18,698 bases of DNA from contig UQPY01000036.1 of assembly GCA_900542965.1 (NCBI GenBank), forward strand, positions 1 to 18,698. The letters run 5' to 3'. Source of the DNA: an uncultured Collinsella sp. (lineage in GTDB: Bacteria > Actinomycetota > Coriobacteriia > Coriobacteriales > Coriobacteriaceae). The position numbers and the translations under genes are program-made. The notes under the pieces were generated by a model that did no database searches, was not told the origin of the DNA, and was given only the letters and a program-made list of their open reading frames with translations. Positions 14,966-18,698 of the stretch are shown here, piece after piece; position 1 is the stretch's first letter, and each line of letters opens with the position of its first letter.

Positions 14966-16132
14966 CTAGGCAGCCGGGCAGATCTTCTTGAAGAGCTCGA
15001 TGACGTCGTCGAGCGTCGCCTCGCGCGGGTTACCCGGGAAGCAGGCGTCGGCCATGGCGTCCTTAGCCAGGACCTCGATCTCGTCAGCCTTCATGGCCTC
15101 GCAGACGTGCGGGATGTTCACGTCGGCGGAAAGCTGCTTGACGGCGGCGATGGCGGCGTCGGCGGCCCCGTCAGTGCTCATGCCCGTGGTGTCAACGCCC
15201 ATGGCGACGGCGACCTTGGCCAGGCGCTCGGCGCAAACCGGCTTGTTGAACTCCATGGCAATCGGCAGCAGCATGGCGCAGGCGACGCCGTGCGGGGTGT
15301 CGTAGTGAGCGGACAGGGTGTGAGCCATGGCGTGGTCGATGCCCAGGCCAACGTTGGAGAAGCCCATGCCGGCGACATACTGGCCAAGAGCCATGCCCTC
15401 GCGGCCGGAGCCGGGCTGACCGGACTTGGCCTCGGCGACGGAGTCGCGCAAGTTCTCGCTGATCAGCTTAATGGCCTCAAAGTGGAACATATCGGAGAGC
15501 TCCCAAGCGCCCTTGGTGGTGTAGCCCTCGATGGCGTGGGTCAGTGCGTCCATGCCAGTGGAAGCGGTCAGGCCGGCGGGCATGGAAGCCATCATGTCGG
15601 GATCGACGACAGCAACCTCGGGGGCATCGTTGGTGTCGACGCACACGAACTTGCGGACCTTCTCGGGGTCGGTGATGACGTAGTTGATGGTCACCTCGGC
15701 AGCAGTACCGGCGGTCGTCGGCACAGCGATGGTGAACACGGCGTGGTTCTTAGTGGGAGCAAAGCCCTCGAGGCTGCGGACATCGGCGAACTCGGGGTTG
15801 TTGATAATAATGCCGATGGCCTTGGCGGTGTCCATGGAGGAGCCGCCACCGATGGTCACGATAGCGTCAGCCTCGGCGGCCTTGAAGGCCTCGACGCCGT
15901 CCTTGACGTTCTGAATCGTGGGGTTGGGCTTGATCTCGGAGTAGAGGCTCCAGGCGATGCCGGCGGCGTCGAGCTCGTCGGTCACCTTGGCGGTAACGCC
16001 AAACTTGACCAGATCGGGATCGGAGCAGACGAAGATCCTCTTGTAGCCGCGACGCTGGAGCTCGCCGGGGATCTCCTTGATGGCGCCGGAACCATGATAA
16101 GAGATGGTATTGAGAACGAAACGATTAGCCAT
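14966..16132 (-). CDS. fucO: Lactaldehyde reductase / 1,2-propanediol oxidoreductase
   Basis: A 388-residue iron-dependent (group III) alcohol dehydrogenase that reduces L-lactaldehyde to 1,2-propanediol with NADH, disposing of the product of fucose or rhamnose breakdown. Similarity to E. coli FucO runs the whole length, including NNPEFADVRSLEG, PTTAGTAAEVTINYVITD and LGQYVAGMGFSNVGLG. The NAD motif is GGGS at 95-98 with Asp101; metal ligands are Asp195, His199, His267 and His281, and His271 matches the proposed catalytic histidine. A short Gly/Ser-rich insertion follows residue 235. The ATG has GGGAGG 9 to 14 bases upstream. No other fucose gene is in the window, so it stands alone, with operator-like repeats at its promoter. 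A related diol or ethanol dehydrogenase is the alternative. Confidence 0.92.
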   Translation of the reverse strand: MANRFVLNTISYHGSGAIKEIPGELQRRGYKRIFVCSDPDLVKFGVTAKVTDELDAAGIAWSLYSEIKPNPTIQNVKDGVEAFKAAEADAIVTIGGGSSMDTAKAIGIIINNPEFADVRSLEGFAPTKNHAVFTIAVPTTAGTAAEVTINYVITDPEKVRKFVCVDTNDAPEVAVVDPDMMASMPAGLTASTGMDALTHAIEGYTTKGAWELSDMFHFEAIKLISENLRDSVAEAKSGQPGSGREGMALGQYVAGMGFSNVGLGIDHAMAHTLSAHYDTPHGVACAMLLPIAMEFNKPVCAERLAKVAVAMGVDTTGMSTDGAADAAIAAVKQLSADVNIPHVCEAMKADEIEVLAKDAMADACFPGNPREATLDDVIELFKKICPAA

Positions 16133-16151
16133 TGATAGCCTCCCATCGTGT

Positions 16152-16243
16152 GCGGGGCACCCATTACGCCCCGCGCTATAAGTCCCATCCTAACGCTTTT
16201 GAAACAAAAAAACGCGTGAGAACATCAAAAGTGTTAAAGCGTT
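16152..16243 (-). promoter_or_regulatory. fucO promoter and operator-like repeats
   Basis: On the minus strand a -35 TTTCAA (16199-16204) and -10 TTATAG (16176-16181) are 17 bases apart. AACGCTTT (16192-16199) and AAAGCGTT (16236-16243) form an 8-bp inverted repeat; the near one touches the -35 box, and the far one lies in GTTAAAGCGTTTCAAC, a partial palindrome resembling LacI/CcpA-family operators. A third repeat, GCGGGGC/GCCCCGC (16152-16174), lies in the leader. This suggests repression by a sugar-responsive regulator, but no regulator gene is adjacent. Confidence 0.55.
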
Positions 16244-16368
16244 TCAACAGAATAACGGAGCCCTAGTCCTTCCCTCCCGACAGCAGCGAAGGCTAGATTA
16301 TAGGAGCAATCGCCCAAAGAATACGACCGACTCAGTCTATAAATTGTTTCTGTTTTAGCAATATATGT

Positions 16369-16397
16369 TTGACAATACGTTTATAAAAAGATACTTT
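16369..16397 (+). promoter_or_regulatory. Promoter of the low-GC island
   Basis: A perfect TTGACA (16369-16374), a 17-base AT-rich spacer, and TACTTT (16392-16397). Transcription would start near 16404, just before the small cysteine-rich frame. Confidence 0.65.
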
Positions 16398-16409
16398 GTA
16401 ATGAATAAC

Positions 16410-16556
16410 ATGCATGCAGCAAATAACATCATTCATTTTGTTAGAAATTGCCCATGCGGTTATTGCAGCTGCATCTACTGCAACGTACAGCGTAATTCTC
16501 CGCACGAAGCAGAAGACGGTTCCAATTCGATCGAGGCGATGACACATGGTGGCTAG
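16410..16556 (+). CDS. Small cysteine-rich ORF, 48 residues, uncertain
   Basis: I do not recognise this frame. If started at ATG 16410 it gives 48 residues with the dense motif CPCGYCSCIYC at about residues 14-24 (five cysteines), then a hydrophilic tail ending EAMTHGG. It could bind a metal or be a short regulatory leader peptide. An earlier ATG at 16365 lies upstream of the predicted transcript, so it cannot be used from that promoter. ATG 16410 would be only about 6 bases from the transcript start and has no ribosome binding site, so translation would be nearly leaderless. Its stop overlaps the next gene by 11 bases (ATGGTGGCTAG), which would permit coupling. It may equally be an untranslated leader. 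Confidence 0.35.
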   Translation: MHAANNIIHFVRNCPCGYCSCIYCNVQRNSPHEAEDGSNSIEAMTHGG

Positions 16557-17085
16557 TTGTCCTAAATCAAGCAAGACGGCTACAAACGAATATCGAATCT
16601 CAATTGAAGGTAACCCTTATCCGCATACTCTGGCTCTCATCAACCCAGCGGGAGACAACCTCAACATCAAAAAACATGGGTTCACGGGTCCACTAGGACA
16701 GCTATTGAGTCTTAAATATACCGTTTATGACGATGCAAATGAAAAACTCTTTACTGTCGTCGACGGTGGTTTTAGCAACATGCCCAGGGTTGCGCTCATC
16801 ATCGAACACAAGGAAGTAGCGGTGTTCGATTATGGTCTAAACAGACTTGAGATGAAGTGCGTAACGAACATACCGAATTACACAATAAAAGGTAACTTCC
16901 TATTTGGAGATTACGATATATTCAGCCAACGGGAAGTGAAACTATCTTCAGTTATCGTCCTTCAATGTGATAAACAATCGTGCTTTAGCATACAGGTTTT
17001 GGATAAAGCCGAATTAGCCGCCGCAATTGGAATACCTACAGCCATTGCCCTTCTTAGGGCTCGGATTGAAGAGCATCTCGAATAA
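16546..17085 (+). CDS. LURP-one-related (tubby-like) family protein
   Basis: A 179-residue soluble protein predicted to be mostly beta strand. The pattern LKYTVYDDANEKLFTV (56-71), IIEHKEVAVF (85-94), then NYTIKGNFLFGDYDIF (111-126) and a final helix with ELAAAIGIPTAIALL (156-170) matches my knowledge of the LURP-one-related family (DUF567), a tubby-like barrel around a buried helix. Bacterial members have no established biochemical role; membrane or lipid association is suspected by analogy with tubby and scramblases. An in-frame TGA at 16540-16542 rules out a longer N-terminus. GAGGCGAT is a moderate binding site upstream. Codon use is AT-rich, unlike the neighbouring fucO and YoaK genes, which suggests acquisition from a lower-GC host. 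Confidence 0.7.
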   Translation: MVASCPKSSKTATNEYRISIEGNPYPHTLALINPAGDNLNIKKHGFTGPLGQLLSLKYTVYDDANEKLFTVVDGGFSNMPRVALIIEHKEVAVFDYGLNRLEMKCVTNIPNYTIKGNFLFGDYDIFSQREVKLSSVIVLQCDKQSCFSIQVLDKAELAAAIGIPTAIALLRARIEEHLE

Positions 17086-17400
17086 ATCGCAAAAAGCAGT
17101 TCGTAGCAACATTTAGGATAGTTTTTTCTGGCTCCTGGAACTGTATTACATAGTCTGCAAATTGTTCGAAACCATGTCCATGATTCGCAGTAATCGCGGT
17201 ATGTTTTTTCATTTCCTGCGTAGACGCTACTTTCAAAAAGGATATCGAAACACTATCTAAATTGTTGCAAGACTCATCCAGACTAATAATAGAATAGCTG
17301 CTCAGAAAGGCTCTACAAAGCAATAAAGAGGACAGTTCTCCGCCTTGATTATCAACTTGATTACTGTCGTCTTATTATGAATAAAAAGCTCTGGCATATG
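17054..17400 (-). pseudogene. Remnant of an ABC transporter ATPase
   Basis: The readable frame from about 17368 down to 17054 begins DDSNQVDNQGGELSSLLLCR and continues AFLSSYSIISLDESCNNLDS, then ITANHGHGFEQFADYVIQF. These are, in order, an ABC signature-like segment (QGGEL), Walker B with its Glu (SLDES), the D-loop (NNLD) and the H-loop His (ANH). Walker A, the Q-loop and the first two thirds of a normal ATPase domain are missing. In-frame stop codons close the frame just upstream. In another frame an ATG near 17400 with AAGGGG before it starts MPELFIHNKTTVIKLIIK and stops inside the remnant. The simplest reading is a large internal deletion plus a frameshift. The 3' end overlaps the convergent LURP-one gene by 32 bases. 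Confidence 0.6.
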
Positions 17401-17524
17401 TCCATCCCCTTAACTAATAATCATAGCTGGAAAGATGACATTTTTATTCTATAGCCTCAAGCAACACGCTTTGCTGACGTCAAATCTTGTCATTACAAAC
17501 ATGCACCTTAGCGCTTAAGACTCC
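17401..17524. other. AT-rich spacer at the right edge of the low-GC island
   Basis: No gene is visible. The stretch would hold the original promoter of the broken ABC ATPase gene (TATAGAAT occurs near 17448-17455 on the minus strand, without a good -35). GC content rises again just after 17,515, where the terminator of the YoaK-like gene begins. I find no integrase, transposase or clear flanking direct repeat. Confidence 0.35.
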
Positions 17525-17554
17525 AAAAAAGGGGCGGCCGAGATGGCCGTCCCC
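17525..17554 (-). terminator. Intrinsic terminator of the YoaK-like gene
   Basis: On the minus strand GGGG-A-CGGCC, loop ATCTC, GGCCGCCCC, then TTTTTT: a 9-bp stem with one bulged A. It lies about 50 bases beyond the stop codon. Confidence 0.85.
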
Positions 17555-17605
17555 TCCCCAATATTGATCAGTGCGGCGAAGGGACGGCCCCTTTGCCGCA
17601 TTCGG

Positions 17606-18322
17606 TTACTTTCGGCAGCCCTCTTTCCAAGCCTCGGCCGCAACCTTCCAGCGTAAGCGCAAGTCGCGCTCGCGGTCGATGAACATGATGGCAAACGCGA
17701 CAAACAGCAGCAAGCTCGCCACGACGATGGCGTGCAGGCCCATGCGCTCAATACACCAGTTGCCCAACACGGCGCCAAACACAAAGGTAAAGATCACGCC
17801 AAAGTACAGCAGGCCGTTTTCCAAAAAGCCGCGCCTGTGGGTGATGATGTAATCGTCCACGTTTTGCAGCGCGTTGCGCAAGTTGCCGATGCACATGGTC
17901 GTAGCGATGCCGTGACCGTGGATCTTGCGGAAGCTCTCGACCTGCATGCCGCAGGCAAACGAGGTAAGGCAGTTGGCGAGCAGGTTGTAACCGCCACCGG
18001 GGATAAAGCTCACGCCCAGCAAGATGACGGCTTCAAAGAACACCGTCACCTGACGCCAGTGGATCACGCTGCCAAACCGCTCGTGCACCAGGTCGGCAAG
18101 CATAATGCCCACGGCAAACGACACCACGGGGAAGAAATAGCGTCCCGCCAGCACCCAATTGCCCTCCGAAATGCTCACGCCCACAAGCAGGATGTTGCCC
18201 GTCTGCGCGTTGGCGAAAACATGGTCGCGCCCAATGTACGAATACACATCCATAAAGCCACCGGCGAGCGCCAGGATAATGCCCAGTTCGATGGACTCCG
18301 ATATCTGTTTGGCACGCTGCAT
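17606..18322 (-). CDS. YoaK/DUF1275 family membrane protein
   Basis: A 238-residue inner-membrane protein with about six hydrophobic helices. The start (ELGIILALAGGFMDVYSYI, then FANAQTGNILLVG) and the middle (NLLANCLTSFACGMQVESFR, then ATTMCIGNLRNA) are the hallmarks of the YoaK family (DUF1275), whose conserved Gly, Asp, Thr-Gly-Asn and Cys-Gly-Gln-like positions line the membrane core. The substrate is unknown; a transport role is only presumed. The frame opens at 18484, but ATG 18322 is preferred: AAGGAGGA lies 9 to 17 bases upstream and the extra 54 residues have no family counterpart. It is divergent from the partial gene at the right edge. Confidence 0.85.
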   Translation of the reverse strand: MQRAKQISESIELGIILALAGGFMDVYSYIGRDHVFANAQTGNILLVGVSISEGNWVLAGRYFFPVVSFAVGIMLADLVHERFGSVIHWRQVTVFFEAVILLGVSFIPGGGYNLLANCLTSFACGMQVESFRKIHGHGIATTMCIGNLRNALQNVDDYIITHRRGFLENGLLYFGVIFTFVFGAVLGNWCIERMGLHAIVVASLLLFVAFAIMFIDRERDLRLRWKVAAEAWKEGCRK

Positions 18323-18504
18323 CGTCGTGTATCCTCCTTGTTGACGACCCTCTCGTGCGTTGGCGGAAACATAACCGCCGTTCATACTGTAACCCATTGA
18401 CAACATGGCGTGCGCGCGAGACGGGTTCTCCAACGCGCAGATACACAGTCTGGAAACAAACGACTGGCTCAGCGACGCTCTCACTCACCAGCTCATGTAC
18501 TCCC

Positions 18505-18537
18505 CCAGTCTTTTTAGCCCCGCCCCAAAAAGACTGG
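18505..18537. repeat. Perfect 11-bp inverted repeat in a divergent promoter region
   Basis: CCAGTCTTTTT (18505-18515) and AAAAAGACTGG (18527-18537) are exact complements with an 11-base GC-rich spacer. A TACAAT (18539-18544) that could be the -10 box of the rightward gene follows at once, so the repeat would cover the -35 to -14 region like an operator. A hairpin terminator is less likely, as no T-run follows. Confidence 0.6.
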
Positions 18538-18575
18538 TTACAATTACGTGCAGCATACAAACACCGGGAGGGATC

Positions 18576-18649
18576 GTGGCAAAAAAGCCTCAGCACGCTC
18601 AGAACAACCAGCGCAGTCAGCAGGGCAAACAGGGCCAGCAGCAAAAGCG
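18576..18649 (+). CDS. 5' end of an unidentified gene, cut by the adapter
   Basis: A GTG at 18576 with GGGAGGGA 3 to 10 bases upstream starts VAKKPQHAQNNQRSQQGKQG, continuing QQQKR: a basic, Gln-rich, disordered N-terminus. Only about 24 codons are genomic. From 18650 the frame runs into adapter sequence and yields the artefactual peptide LLYTSPSPRDA, which must not be annotated. A stretch like this is typical of cytosolic tails preceding a membrane helix, but the product cannot be identified. Confidence 0.6.
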
Positions 18650-18698
18650 CTGTCTCTTATACACATCTCCGAGCCCACGAGACGCGTAGTAATCTCGT
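18650..18698. other. Nextera sequencing adapter (artefact)
   Basis: The Tn5 mosaic end CTGTCTCTTATACACATCT (18650-18668) is followed by CCGAGCCCACGAGAC (18669-18683), an 8-base index GCGTAGTA (18684-18691) and ATCTCGT, the start of the P7 adapter. This is library read-through left in the assembly, not a transposon in the organism. Confidence 0.98.

Noticed and set aside
14780..16135. 451-codon plus-strand frame antisense to fucO
   Set aside because: It mirrors the well-supported fucO gene, is dominated by Gly, Val, His and Asp from codon complementarity, and has no family resemblance.
16365..16400. Longer start (ATG 16365) for the cysteine-rich frame
   Set aside because: This ATG overlaps the -35 box of the predicted promoter and would not be on the transcript.
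1..18649. tRNA, rRNA or CRISPR array
   Set aside because: I found no cloverleaf-like segment with CCA end, no rRNA motifs and no regularly spaced direct repeats; the tandem repeats seen are only two copies each.
18650..18668. Tn5 mosaic end as a real mobile element
   Set aside because: It is followed directly by Nextera linker, index and P7 sequence, which identifies it as library adapter.

Overview
The window looks like chromosomal DNA of a high-GC, Gram-positive gut actinobacterium of the class Coriobacteriia, most likely Collinsella or a close relative. I infer this from the GC-rich coding (one cysK line counts 41 G+C of 60), the strong AAGGAGG-type ribosome binding sites and the gene mix; no marker gene here proves it. 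The last 49 bases are not genomic: they are an Illumina Nextera adapter read-through with index, so the right edge is a sequencing/assembly artefact.

Layout. 1-823: contig edge with an unassigned low-confidence reading frame, then a DUF3284 protein (minus). 824-7612: a two-gene minus-strand operon, addB then addA, for the AddAB double-strand-break repair helicase-nuclease. 7613-8890: a small TrpR/YerC-like regulator (minus) and a four-helix membrane protein of the phage holin superfamily IV/YvlD type (plus). 8894-10514: an Rrf2-family regulator with an IscR-like cysteine cluster, divergent from cysK (cysteine synthase). 10696-11796: mnmA, tRNA 2-thiouridylase. These last three all belong to cysteine, sulfur and Fe-S biology. 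11805-13178: a helix-turn-helix plus HipA-like kinase fusion with its own palindromic upstream site. 13317-14360: an M42 metallo-aminopeptidase. 14361-14965: a 605-base stretch without a gene that shows structure I cannot explain. 14966-16132: fucO-type lactaldehyde reductase, with operator-like repeats upstream.

At about 16,330-17,510 the composition falls sharply (two sampled 60-base lines count 24 and 19 G+C). This looks like acquired DNA. It carries a near-consensus promoter, a cysteine-rich 48-residue reading frame overlapping a LURP-one-related (tubby-like) gene by 11 bases, and, facing them, the broken remains of an ABC-transporter ATPase that keeps only its C-terminal third. After this island come a YoaK/DUF1275 membrane protein (minus) and the first 25 codons of another gene (plus), cut off by the adapter.

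Most genes are core housekeeping. The parts that deserve a second look are the low-GC island, the HTH-kinase fusion, the eroded Fe-S cysteine set in AddB, and several inverted or tandem repeats at promoters.
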